Assembly (NCBI GenBank): GCA_002049455.2
Contig: KV918809.1
Coordinates: forward strand, 186,001-250,000
From: Porphyra umbilicalis
Lineage: Eukaryota; Rhodophyta; Bangiophyceae; Bangiales; Bangiaceae
Direction: 5' to 3'
DNA length: 64,000 nt
Below are positions 52,100-62,917 of this stretch, in pieces (the first letter of the stretch is position 1; each line of letters starts with the position of its first letter). The position numbers and the translations under genes are program-made. The notes beneath the pieces are model-generated. The model ran no database searches and was not told the origin of the DNA. It saw nothing but the letters and a program-made list of their open reading frames with translations.

Positions 52100-55086
52100 T
52101 CACCCGCTCTTAAAGTGGAAGCCCGAACGTTTGGTAAACATGACATTACGCTGCCCACAAGGAAGCACAAATGCCAATTGGCCGACGCGGTCGGCAGTGA
52201 CAATGGTAACATCAGCTGCTACGTCAGCAGCGACGACAGCCGGCTCGCCCAAGACGAAGAAGGCCATGTGCGGTACACGCCATGGCTCGTAGGCAACGTA
52301 AAGCTCGCCGTTGACGGTTGCAATGGAGTGGACGCGACCAAAGCGCTTGTGGTTCATGTCACTCGTTCCAGAGCCATGCTCTTCAGGTACAATGTCAACA
52401 ATGGACTCTGTGGACCCTTCTGCGATAATAATCGATCGCTCTTTCCTCGCGGCCTTCCGCCAAAGTGTGAGGGCCGCGTTGGGCGCATGGCGCTTCCAAA
52501 CACCTTCTTTGGGCCCCAAGAGCGTGCGCACAGCGTGCATGGCACGCCAAGCATCATTGACTGTGGCCGCATTACCTCTGCTCGGACCCAGGCTGTAGAA
52601 GGAGACGGCCTTCAGCTTCTTGCCTCGTCTACCAATGAGCCATGAAGCGGGTATTCCATATTCGCCTGGCAAAGATAGCACTCGGGAGTACTGTGCTGTG
52701 TCTCTCCACCTCTGTATGGCATACTCAGCGGGGTTCCAGCTGTTGCTCTGGCTCACCTCACGCTTTGCCAGCTGGTGAAACCTCTCAAAAATGAGCTTAC
52801 ATATGGCCGGCCCGAGCTGCACCAGCGGGAGAGTGCGATACAAGAGCTCTAGTAAACGGTGCACAGATGGTCGCTCCCACGACCCGTTGAATGGCACCAA
52901 CCGAAGCAGTTCAATCATCAGACTCTCGCCCAAGACTTGGAGCTCAGCGACAGTGGGCCTCGTTCGCACGGCCTCCTCGCCATCCGAGGCAGCTGTTGCA
53001 GCTGTTGGGAGGTAGAAAAGTGCGGTAGAGAACCGTCGGAGGGCATGAAGAGCACTGAGTGCGGCAACTGCGTGTGGCGATGTGGCTGTAGGATGGACCA
53101 AGTACTGCAGCATAGTCGGGCCCACCGTGAGCAGCACTGCATAGTCTGACATTGAAAGGGTTGTGCCACCCATCTTTTCGGGTTCGAAGGACGACAAGAC
53201 TGTGTGTGTCGGGACATACTTCGCACAGCGACCCATCTGCTTTGTGAATGAGTCCCGTTGCTCTACTGATAAGGCATCGTAGGCTCCCATTAAAAGGTTT
53301 GACCCGATGTTGTAGTAGAGTAGGTGTGAGGGAGCGACAACCACATGCTCGTGTATGTCGAAACTCCCGGGACCCCGTGCCTCTTCAAGACGCATGATCA
53401 GGCTGCCGGACTTATCGGATATGCCATTAAGAAGCAGTGCATCCTTCAAGGATTCCGCAGACAGCTGTGGGGAGCTCTTCACGGCCGACATGATAAGCGC
53501 AGTCCGCTCTTGCGTTCGAGAGCAGCGAGAGTCCGTAAAGTCAAAAGAGGTCGTGCTGCTCATGGCTCGCCCTTTCCGAGCTGTCGTGGTCTTCAATTGG
53601 ACAATGTCGCAGCTAGTGCAGTGCTCTATGCCTGGGGCACCGACCGAGTTGGGAAACTTTGCAGCCATAGGGAAATCAAAGAGACCAAGACACAGGTACA
53701 CACGAACTACCACGTTCTGCTGTTTGAAGGCATCATACACGTGAACACCTTCCATACTCGCGAGGAGTACGTCTTCCACCTCGCGCTTGAGAAGTGCGTC
53801 CGGGTTGGCTCCTGGTGGCAAATAAAACAGTGAACGAACAGAAAACGCACGATCCTTGATGCTGAGAGATGTGTATGCTCCATCGTAGCCCTCCAGGCTT
53901 CCCCGTCGATGCTTGTATACGTTGAATTCATCACCGTACAATGAAACGTATAGCGTGTAGGGGTCTTTTTCCGGGAGAGCACACTCCGGGAACTCTGCCG
54001 CCTGCGAGAGCTCCAGTGGCCGCAGTGACGTTAAGGCGGACCACGAGTCTTGTTCTATCATGGCTGATGCTTTCACGACAAGAACCAGTGTGCCACCGGA
54101 CCGCGTGAGCCGCAAAGTAAACCTGCGTTCTTCGGTGAAGCATGGTGCCCAGCTCGCGGGCGGTACGAAATCAGGAAAAGCAGAAAACTGCGCGAGGGAG
54201 TCCCTAAGTCGAAGTGCGCTCTGGGGAGCATACGTGGACGCGGATGTGGTAAGCTGCCGTCACAAGCAATGGCTGTGCTCATCAGACTGGCCTTGAACGT
54301 CGTAGCTGCATCAAGAGAGACCTGGGCGATACATCCAATGTCGTACCTGTACCACTATCGGAACAGGACGTTCTTCACGTTATACCTCGCGGCATCCCTG
54401 GCCACTACAGTCTGATAAAACTCTGCAGGCCGCTCAGCTGTGCCCATGCACGATTCCCCTTTACTGTGGAAAAGAGCAGCCGTCTTGGGATCTCCAAAGT
54501 CCCGCTTTAAGTGCTCAGAGAAAGGAATGTACGACACGATTGCGTCAGGCAGTTTTCGCAAGGCTCTTCCTTTGCCAACGGGAAGCTGACGTGTGGTCGT
54601 TTCTCTTCGCAGAGGTATGGCAGACTTCAGCATGTGCTTGCGCAACTGCCGTAAGCGCCACCTCGAGGGCCACTCCTCCTGCGGGAGAAAGGAGTTCTCG
54701 GCCTCTCGCATCATGTCATACTGTCTCAGCGTCACGCGCACTCGCCCATAGAGGTACCCAAAACATAAGAACTCGCGACGTGTTGCAAACCCCTCATCAG
54801 GGTGCTCAGATGCACTCGAAAATTCTGTGTCGTCTGATGGGTAAGCGTCTGACTCAGATTCTGATGACAGGGCAACGTCGTCGTACTCCTCTATATGGGA
54901 CACTCGTGGTATCGCTCTGCCAGGGACAGGTTGGGGTCTGCCTGCCGAGCCCCCACCGTCGCCTTCACGGCCGACATCATGCTCTGCAGAATCCGAGTTC
55001 GTGGGATGTGCTTGCAAATGAATCAGGTTGGCATCAGTGAGATTGAAAAACGCAGAACCTCGTGGACCGCGCCTGCGATGCTTCAT
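52100..55086 (-). CDS. TNP2/Plavaka-type (CACTA-related) transposase, two exons
   Basis: DNA transposase of the tnp2 superfamily. Exon 1, from the ATG at 55086 (MKHRRRGPRGSAFFNLTDAN), has an acidic stretch (SSESESDAYPSDDTEF), GYLYGRVRVTLRQYDMMREA and KLPDAIVSYIPFSEHLKRDF, matching the N-terminal region before tnp2 domains. The frame closes at 54355. A short intron (donor near 54,365-54,372, acceptor GGCAG near 54,262) leads to exon 2 (RDSLAQFSAFPDFVPPASW...). Exon 2 carries the tnp2 core: YTLYVSLYGDEFNVYKHRRG, RSLFYLPPGANPDALLKREV, VRVYLCLGLFDFPMAAKFPN and CTSCDIV. Further on come HLLYYNIGSNLLMGAYDAL and LIFERFHQLAKREVSQSNSW, ending with the stop at 52100. About 965 residues. No disabling change is evident. 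It is convergent with the JmjC gene and similar in base composition, pointing to one element. Confidence 0.8.
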
Positions 55087-56767
55087 GGCGACCAGGAAAG
55101 GGGGCCCGTGCGTGCGTAGCACAGTATCCGACACTGCACGTTAACACCACATACGCACGCCCGTAGGAGCTTCAAGAGGGACACAGCCGAGGACCTGTTT
55201 GACGGGGATACACAGCGAGATCAAGGGCCCAAGGCACAGGACGCCGGCACGATGCGACTGCGGTGTGGCACCTCAAGCATCGACGGAGGCTCACCTCGGT
55301 GTACCTGTGGCGAGGGAGGCTCTGATCTGCTGATCGGCACGAGTTGGAGCTGCTCGGCAGATTCCCGGCTCGGAAACTCCGCACCAATCCCCCTTTCTGA
55401 CAATAGGAAAGGTACGAAGGACACGTCCTTCAAGGTGGACCACCGGCGGACGGCTTCCGTGCGCTCATTGGCCAGCCATTTCTAGCCCCCCCAGCGACCA
55501 AGGCGCCGATTGGTTTTCCATTTGATCCGGCAGACCATCTGCGGAACAGTCCTCCAGTGATCCTCGTTTGATCTCAAGGATGATCCTCAGTAAAGTCCGA
55601 ACGCCACCGTCGGGACTGTTTCCAGGACGGTCTTGCGTCATACATCTCGCCCTATCCTATTCTACGTTTGAGATTAGGCCAGGACAGTCCACCGGAAAAC
55701 CCCGGGGAGTTCCTCCACTTGATCTGATGATCACTGGGGGACGATCCCAATTTCGCGTCACGCCGACCTCCAGAATCGATGTGGCTGCGTGAGCAAATCC
55801 GGCCGCAGGCCTATACTGTGAACTCCTCGATTTTGTGGCTAGGATTAAATAAGGACGAGCATCCGTCTCCCTGTGCATACCACTGCCGTTTGGGCAGACA
55901 TTTGTGCATTTCCGAACGTTTTGCGAACCGAATCTGTCTACAATTGTGTCTAAACGGGGGTCAAACACCCAAATCGGGACGATCGCAGACAAACACACGT
56001 TGCGTTGACGATCGCACAGGCGTCTCGAGATCTGATAATCATGAGCATGCGGTCGCGAGTGGCCGCAGATTCCGTTCGAGGCGCAGGCGGCGCTCATTGT
56101 CGGGCCCTGTGGGGGGGGGGCGGCGGGACACGGTTTTTCCTGGTGGACATCCGCCGCCACGCGCGATTCTGGGTCGGCCCCCCCACGGCTGAACGGTTTG
56201 ATTAGGGGGGGGGGACCACCTAGGGGCACTGTCGCATGGGTGGGCGCGCGGCATCAATGCGGTCGTGCAGCGGAAATCTTTGGCGGGGTGGCCCCCAGTT
56301 GACGCGCTGCTGGTGCCACCAACCTGCGCTGGGAGCCACTCGGGGGGGGGTTCCGCGCAGCGCAACATTGTGTGGCCGGCATGTGACTGTCCGCGCGCAG
56401 CCGCACTCGCGGGAATGGGCCCTGCATGGGGGTTTTCAGGCAGCGCCGCGCAGCCCACATTCTTGGTCACGCGGCCGCCACCGAAATGGCAGCACGATCA
56501 CGGACCTACCGATTGCGCTTTCTGTGGGGGGGGGGCGCGGAGCGACAGATCCGCGGTGAGCCGCCACCAGCGGCGCGTCGATCACACCGTCGTCGTCGGG
56601 GGAGCGCGATTGCGGCACCGCCGTCGTCGGCGTCGTCCATCCCGTTTCCCCGTTCTACCCGTCTCCTTCGCCGGCGCAGCGGCCGTGAGCCGGGCCCGTG
56701 TTGACGGCCGCCTTTGCGGCCGCTTCTGCGGCCGCTCTAGCTCTCCTGACATCGGCTGCACTTGTGG
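55087..56767. other. Right flank of the large element and left flank of the Harbinger element
   Basis: No complete gene. Around 55,500-55,790 motifs such as GACTGTTTCCAGGACGGTCT and GATCCTCGTTTGATCTC resemble the sequence near 40,650-40,700 (GATTGTTTCCAGGACTGTTC), so the two places may be opposite ends of one large element. From about 56,100 the sequence is G-rich with G runs and precedes the Harbinger ORF. I could not identify TIRs for either element with confidence. Confidence 0.35.
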
Positions 56768-58138
56768 ATGGAGATGGACGCGTCTACTGATGATGGGTCT
56801 GGGTCGTCGAGCGATGACGGCCGCGGGCAGTCGGAGGGCTCCGCGGACGAGCTGCTTGCGGCCGTCATCGGAGCGCGATCTCTGTTCCTGACGCGCCGTC
56901 ATCGCAGAAATGCGGCGCAGCGAGCGCGCAGACGGCGTTTTGTCGGGTCCGTGGCCGGGCGGCGCGCCAACCGGCCACGTGATTTCGACCAGGGTATGCG
57001 CGGCATCATGCGGAATTATTTTGGTGTGGATACGCAGCCGCCTGTGTATGGAAAAGAGACGTTTGAGCGTCGCTTCCGTGTGCCACGGTCTGTTTTTATG
57101 CGCATTTACGAGGCCATCCGCGACCGGCCATTTTGGCGGCAGAGCATCAATGCGACGGGGCGGCCACAAGCTTATGCTCTGCAGAAGCTGGTGGCCGCCT
57201 TCCGTGTCCTCGCGCACGGGCAGTCGTATGATCGTGCGAATGAGTATGTCCGGCTGTCCAAGTCTACAATTGAGGTGGCCACGAAGAAGCTGATTGAGTT
57301 TATTGTTGAGGAGTGGGAGCCCGTATACCTGCGGCCTCCTAACATCGAGGAGGTCAAGCGCATGCTGGAGCGCAACGCAGCACGGGGCATGCCGGGATGC
57401 ATCGGCAGCCTCGATTGATCGCACTGGGAGTGGGCCGCGTGCCCAAAGGGGCTTGCTGGGCAGTATCAGAACCGCAAGAAGCGGCGCTCCATTGTCATGG
57501 AGACGGTTTGTGATGAGGACCTTTGCATCTGGCATTTCTTTATCGGGGCGCCGGGGAGCCTCAATGACCTCAACGTGTTGCGCATCTCACCGTTGTATTT
57601 TGATGTGGTGGAGGGTGTGTGGCCGCCGAAGTCTTGCACTTTTTGTGTTAATGGTCGTTCACGTCGTTTGTTGTATTATCTTACTGACGGTGTTTATCCC
57701 AAGTACACATTTTTTGTTTCTCCGCACCCCAACCCCATCACACCCGCAGAAAAAAATTTCAACCGGCTCCAGGAAGTGCTGCGCAAGGATGTCGAGCGGC
57801 TCTACGAGGTTCTGACCGCGAGGTTCCACATTCCTCTGCACCCTGGCCGATTTGGCGCTGTTAAGCAGATGATGCTTGCCGGCAAGACGGCCGCCATTCT
57901 GCACAACATGGTCGTTGAGCAGAGGCGTGGCCGGTATGTTGCTCATGAGCGTATGGCAGCGGCTGCGGCCGCAAAGGATGGGGAACCTGCGGCCGCCACC
58001 AGTGATGGCCATGCCGGTGGCGCAGGCGACGTCGGCTGGGCTGGCTATGCGGGATCTGGTGCGGCGGCCGCCGGCAAAGACCCCTTGGCCGGCGCCGTTG
58101 GGCAGGGAGGAGCTGGTGCCTGTAGTACCACAATCTAG
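56768..58138 (+). pseudogene. PIF/Harbinger-type DDE transposase with one in-frame TGA
   Basis: Plain DNA transposase of the DDE_Tnp_4 group. The ATG at 56768 starts MEMDASTDDGSGSSSDDGRG. An Arg-rich part and the helical region FERRFRVPRSVFMRIYEAIR, QKLVAAFRVLAHGQSYDRAN and EVATKKLIEFIVEEWEPVYL lead to the catalytic core GCIGSLD (first Asp). One TGA (57,416-57,418) comes next, where relatives have a cysteine. The same frame then continues SHWEWAACPKGLAGQYQNRK, IVMETVCDEDLCIWHFFIGA, PGSLNDLNVL (second Asp) and VERLYEVLTARFHIPLHPGR (catalytic Glu) to the stop at 58136. Everything but the TGA is intact, so the copy is young. No separate Myb-like partner gene was recognised beside it. Confidence 0.85.
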
Positions 58139-58785
58139 GGGGTTACCTCAGAAGGAGGGAAGTAACGGCCGTCTCAGCCGCTCGCGCGACACCCGCTATG
58201 GGACTCGAGGTCCGGGAAGTCGGGCCGATCGAAACGCCAAGACATCGAGACACGGTTTACTTGCCGGCGACGACGGTGCCTCCCACCGTCGTCGCCCTTC
58301 GTCCTAAAAGGGCGGAAACCGTCGCCCGGGCCCAATTTCCCCAAATGGGAATTGACCCGGGCCGTCACCAACCAATGCAGATAATTCCCTCCATGCATGT
58401 CAAGTCCCCCGAGACGATCATTACAGGCGAGGGGGAGAAACCGTCCCGCGCGCAACGCACTGCACCCGCCGCGTGGCGCCCGGTCGGCCGTCGCCTGCCG
58501 CGCCCTCTCGGGCGCGCCAGCGCCCGCTCGGGCGCGCCAACCCGGCCTCCCGCGGGGCCCGCGTGTTGGGCGCGGCGGATCGGGTGCGCTCCCTCAAGTG
58601 GCCCGAGCCGGGCAGCGGGGCCGCCCCCTCGCCCCGCCATCCCGCGTCGCCAACCCGTCGGCCACCACCGCCGCTGGCGCCGCCACCACGCGTCGGAGAC
58701 CGACGTCCCCCGCCGTCGCCGACGTCCCCGCGGTGGCCCCCTGGCGCACAGGGGGCCCCGTAGTACTGTATCCCCTTCGGCTGAG
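58139..58785. other. Leader region with an inverted repeat
   Basis: Contains an imperfect palindrome at about 58,324-58,362 (arms around CCCGGGCCCAATTTCCC and GGGAATTGACCCGGGCC), which could form a hairpin. The frame upstream of the ATG at 58786 is open from 58,198 but Arg/Pro-rich and is taken as 5' leader. Confidence 0.4.
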
Positions 58786-61371
58786 ATGGAGCCGTCCCCG
58801 GCGACGCCTCCCGATAGCCCCGTCGGGGCTCCGTCCTCCGCGCCCCTGGCGTGCCCGCCCCCGGTGGTCGCCGCTCCGGGGCCGGCGCCGGCGGCCGTCG
58901 CGCCGCCCGCGTCGGGGCCGCCCGGGCGCCGCCCAACCGTCCCCGCCCGCCCGTCGGTGCCGCCGGGTATGCGGCTCCCGTACGACCCGAACGGCCGGAA
59001 GTGGCGGAAGCCGCCCCGCCCAGTGGGCGCCGCCGCCGCGACCAGCGCCGGGGCCGGGTCCGCGGCTTGCCCGGCGGCCTCCCCCGGCGGGGGTCCCGCG
59101 GTCGTGCCGGAGGAGCGACCACCGTTGTTGGGGCAGTCGGCCCCCGCGTTCCCGCCGCGCCCGGCGCCGCCCGACGTCCGAGCGTGGCTTGCCCCGCTGG
59201 GGCCGGCCGTGGCCTCGGCCGACTGGCCGCTCGTCAGCGACGTCTTCCTCCCGGCTCATCCCCACGACGCCGGCGAGGCCGCTGCCGTGTGGCGGGCCTT
59301 CAAGGAGTTCGCCAAGGTGGCGGGTTACGGCACCCGGCCGGCGGCCGAGCGCGACTTCGCTTCCTTCGTCCGCTCCGTCGGGGATAGCGCGGCGTGGCTA
59401 CGCTGCATGTTGCGGTGCAACCCGGGTCGGGTGCTCTTGGTCCCGCATCCCGCGGCCGAGCTCCCGTTCGTCGCCGGCGAGGAGGAGTACGCCTACCTCG
59501 AGGACTGGCACACCCGCCTTTGCCACCGCCCTGCGGTCCCGTTCGGTCACTCCTTGGCGCTCGCCAACTTCAGGGGCGTGGGCCCCCTGATCGCCTTGGC
59601 GTCGGTGGGCCCCGCGACCGCCCCGGCGGACTTGGCGTTGGAGGCCGCACGCCGCGCGCGCGGCGAGCTCGTGAGCGCCCGACGGGCGGGGCACGGGGCC
59701 ATCTTCCTGTCCGTCCGCTCCGGCATCGCCTTGACGCCGGCGCGTGCTCCCTTGCCGCCGGCAATGGCCACGCGGTGCGCGACGCCGCGGCTGCTGACGT
59801 ACGAGTACCCGCCCGTCGTGCACCAGCAGCAGTCGCTGCTTCAGGCGTTCCCGTGCCACCCTATCCAGGGCACGGCCTACGTCATGCTGACGGCCGCCAT
59901 CGTGTCGGGGTTACAGCGTGCATACCGCGAGACGCACCGCGTCTTCGAGCCGTCGCCGTGCTACTACGACTTGACGCGGAAGTTCAAGGTCGACGACCTC
60001 GCGCCGGGCGACAGCGGTGCCGCCGACGCCTTGGAGGAGTACGATGCCATCGTGAGGGCGGTGCCCTGGGCGGCAGTCCATGACCTGCTGCCCTACCACC
60101 ACGACACCACTCGTCAAGCCCCCACGACCCTGCTGCCCCACCAAGTGGGTACTGTGGCGGACGGCCGGCGCCACAACGTTCGCGTCGTGAACGTCTTGCG
60201 GACGCCGCAGACCCCGTTGGGGGTCATGCTCGCGGAGCCGCGGCTCGCGGACGTCGCCCCGCGGGCGTTGCCCGTGACGACGGAGCCGTGCGCGATACCG
60301 GCCGGCTTCACTTCGCCCGACCCGGACGCCGTCCCGCCGTCGACGGAGGAGGCGGCCGCGTCGGCCGCGTACCGCGCGCGGAAGCGGCGCCACGCCGACA
60401 TGGCGCGCGGCGGCCCGGCTCCGCCTGCGCCCCACCACCCGGGGCCCCGGGACCCCGAGGGGGAGGAGGAGGAGGCCAGCGCCGGCGACCCCGGGGGTCC
60501 CGACGCCTACTCCCGCGGCTTCTCCTCGTCGACCCGTGTCGGCAACGCCGAGTGGGGCCCGCGCGAGGCGGGCCGCGAGGACCGAGCCGGCACGGCTCAT
60601 GGCGAGCGCTGGGACGCGACGTGGCGCAGCGACCACGCCGACACTGCCGGTGACCGGCCCGGGCGCGGGTGGGCGTCCGAGTCGGGCGGCGGCGCCGCTG
60701 CCCCCCGTCGCGACTGCGACGACCGCTGGGGGGACGGCGGCCACGGCCGCCGTGCCGACGTGCGGGACGACCGCGTGTGGTCGGCGGCCGGTCCGGGTGT
60801 CGGCCGCGGCTGTATGGCCGACGGCCGTGACGGGCCCGCGTGGCCCTCCGACGGCGGCCAGGGCCGCGACGGCGCCGCTGGCGGCGGGGGCTACGGGCGG
60901 TCCGAGTACCGCCCCGCCGGCGAAGCCGCGGCGCCCGCCGGTCCGCGCCCCGCGCGTTGGGATGCCGTCCCCGCCAACGACGGCCCCGCCATGGCGCCGA
61001 TGGAGCTCGGGGTTGCCGGTCCCGTCGTGAACCCCGTTCCGGGGCAACCGGACGTCGCCTACGATTGGTGGCTGTCCGCGTCGTGGACGCCCCCTACCCC
61101 GGTGACGGCCACGGAGTGGCGGGACTCGTTGACGTCCGGGCAGGTTGTCGCCTTGTTCGGGTACGACCCGTCCATCAACTGGTCCGAGGTGGGGCCCTGC
61201 GAGATCACCGCCGCGATGGTCGAGTACGCCCGCATCGGGCTCGCCGCCGACGTCCCCCCCTGCCTGGAGCCCCCGCGGACGCGGGCGAAGCGGTTTCACG
61301 CCGCCCTGCGGCGCGTCCTGCGCAAGGCGGGTCGCCCCGTTCACGTATGGGAGTTTCGTCGTTGCGACTGA
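58786..61371 (+). CDS. Unrecognised 861-residue protein, intact frame
   Basis: The ATG at 58786 starts MEPSPATPPDSPVGAPSSAP. A Pro/Ala-rich N-terminus (about 150 residues) contains MRLPYDPNGRKWRKPPRPVG. A globular middle (about 59,170-60,250) has WPLVSDVFLPAHPHDAGEAA, VWRAFKEFAKVAGYGTRPAA, EEYAYLEDWHTRLCHRPAV and LTRKFKVDDLAPGDSGAADA. A hydrophilic Arg/Gly/Asp-rich segment (about 60,400-60,960) follows. The C-terminal domain has YDWWLSASWTPPTPVTATEW, ALFGYDPSINWSEVGP and KAGRPVHVWEFRRCD. No family, membrane segment or enzymatic motif is recognised. The coding is extremely GC3-rich but, unlike the host genes, has no frame break. A poly(A) signal follows at 61,438. It sits between transposon remains and may be an element gene or an orphan host gene. 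Confidence 0.65.
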   Translation: MEPSPATPPDSPVGAPSSAPLACPPPVVAAPGPAPAAVAPPASGPPGRRPTVPARPSVPPGMRLPYDPNGRKWRKPPRPVGAAAATSAGAGSAACPAASPGGGPAVVPEERPPLLGQSAPAFPPRPAPPDVRAWLAPLGPAVASADWPLVSDVFLPAHPHDAGEAAAVWRAFKEFAKVAGYGTRPAAERDFASFVRSVGDSAAWLRCMLRCNPGRVLLVPHPAAELPFVAGEEEYAYLEDWHTRLCHRPAVPFGHSLALANFRGVGPLIALASVGPATAPADLALEAARRARGELVSARRAGHGAIFLSVRSGIALTPARAPLPPAMATRCATPRLLTYEYPPVVHQQQSLLQAFPCHPIQGTAYVMLTAAIVSGLQRAYRETHRVFEPSPCYYDLTRKFKVDDLAPGDSGAADALEEYDAIVRAVPWAAVHDLLPYHHDTTRQAPTTLLPHQVGTVADGRRHNVRVVNVLRTPQTPLGVMLAEPRLADVAPRALPVTTEPCAIPAGFTSPDPDAVPPSTEEAAASAAYRARKRRHADMARGGPAPPAPHHPGPRDPEGEEEEASAGDPGGPDAYSRGFSSSTRVGNAEWGPREAGREDRAGTAHGERWDATWRSDHADTAGDRPGRGWASESGGGAAAPRRDCDDRWGDGGHGRRADVRDDRVWSAAGPGVGRGCMADGRDGPAWPSDGGQGRDGAAGGGGYGRSEYRPAGEAAAPAGPRPARWDAVPANDGPAMAPMELGVAGPVVNPVPGQPDVAYDWWLSASWTPPTPVTATEWRDSLTSGQVVALFGYDPSINWSEVGPCEITAAMVEYARIGLAADVPPCLEPPRTRAKRFHAALRRVLRKAGRPVHVWEFRRCD

Positions 61372-61437
61372 GGGCATCGCCCTGGCCCCGTAGGTGTGGC
61401 GCTTAGTCCGACGGCGTTCGGTCGTCTTCCGCCGTAG

Positions 61438-61443
61438 AATAAA
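61438..61443 (+). terminator. Poly(A) signal of the 58.8-61.4 kb gene
   Basis: AATAAA 67 bp after the stop codon, in an otherwise GC-rich stretch. Confidence 0.5.
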
Positions 61444-62917
61444 GCCGTGGGCTTGTCCTTAGTACCACTTAGCGTCCGCGGCCCGTTGTGGCCCCGCCAT
61501 CGTCGGCGGTTCTGCCAACGTGCTTGTTCGGTTACTTCAGAGTGTTTCGAGAGCCCCACCGCATGGTGCTCCCGGGCAATGTGCGATTCCAGGCTGGAGA
61601 CGGACTGTTGACAGATTGGTGCTCCCCAGATTTCGACTGCATCGACCATTCCGTGGCAAAGTCAATGGGAAAGCGCTGCGTGCGGCCAAGTCCCAGCGGC
61701 GTGGGCTACTTTCCCTCAAATTCGGGATAAATCCGAGCATACCGCGCTCGGGCCGCTTCTCAATTGCGGCACAAGAATCTCAAAGCGGTTTCTCCGATCT
61801 TGGCAAGGGCTCTGCAGCGTCATGAGACCGGAATATCGCCCGCATTGCCAATCCGACGGGGCTCTGCGGGGCTCCTGATCTCGTTCTCCAGATCCTCTAG
61901 CTGTCAGCTGATCTGGCGATCCAATCTGCGTTGCCCTATCTGACAGACCGTGATGCTGACAGTAACTCTGCCCGTCGGCGACAGGTGTCGATGCTTCTCA
62001 TTGGATAAAAGCCGTGTGTCCTTTTATATGCTCCTTTCCCCTTGTTTTTACAGAATAATGATTGGTTGGGGGCCGTCCTTTACCCCGGAGATTACCCCAA
62101 TATTATATTGATGTGCGGAGGGGGGGCTCTACGCTGGTGGCGGATGCCATTGTGGACCGATCGTGAGGCGGGTCGTCGTGGGACCGGCAATGGCGGCGGC
62201 GGCAGGCCGAATGGGCAGGCAGCAGCCGGCGCGAACACCCCCCCCCCCCCTCACCGACCCGTGTGCTGGGGCAGAGGGCGCTATATGGCCCCACCCCCAC
62301 CCGCCACCCGCACTTCGCCCTCGACGGCGGTCGTGGCGGTGGCGGTGGCGGTGGCGTCGGCGGTGGAGGTGGCGGCAGCGGCGGCGGAGGCGGCTGCATC
62401 GACGATGGCGGCGGCAGCGACAACGGAGGCGGCGGCGGCGGCGACGCGCAGCAGCTGCACCCGCCACTCCTCTGTGGACGTGGAACGGCCGCGCGTCGGT
62501 GGGGATGGGGGGGCGGTCGCAGCCGCCGCCGCGGTGGCGCCGCTGTGCATCGCGCGCTGCCGTGCGGCGTCAAGAGTGGCGGCTGTGGCAACCGCGGCGC
62601 CTGGCCGCTACCTCTCGCGGCAGGACGCGGAAGCGGCAGTGGCCGCTCGTCGCTTGGGGTTCGGGCGGGATCGACGCCGCCTCCAATGCACGCGGCTGCG
62701 CAGCGGCAAGGGATGCGGCGGCGGCAATGCCGGCGCACCGTCGACGCTGTTCGTGGTGGGGAGCGGCGGCATAAACGGCTGCGCGTCGGTCTGGATGGGG
62801 GAGGTGGGGCCGCCACCACCGCCACAGTGGTGACGCGGCGCAATGCGCGCGCCAGCGCGGCGTCAACGGCGGTGGCGGCGTCAGGAGTGGCGCACTGCTC
62901 ACACGTTTCTCCCCGCC
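61444..62917. other. Mixed then GC-saturated region, no supported gene
   Basis: From 61,444 to 62,120 the sequence has moderate GC and no ORF of interest. From 62,160 it returns to GC-saturated repeats of GGCGGT/GGCGGC type (about 62,330-62,450). Blocks around 62,480-62,590 and 62,780-62,890 look like diverged copies of each other (shared GCGTCGGT...GGATGGGGG and GGCGTCAAGAGTGGCG/GGCGTCAGGAGTGGCG). Open frames on both strands are Ala/Arg-rich and unconvincing. Confidence 0.4.

Noticed and set aside
53160-53175. GGTTCGAA tRNA T-loop-like motif
   Set aside because: It lies inside the transposase coding region and no cloverleaf can be drawn around it.
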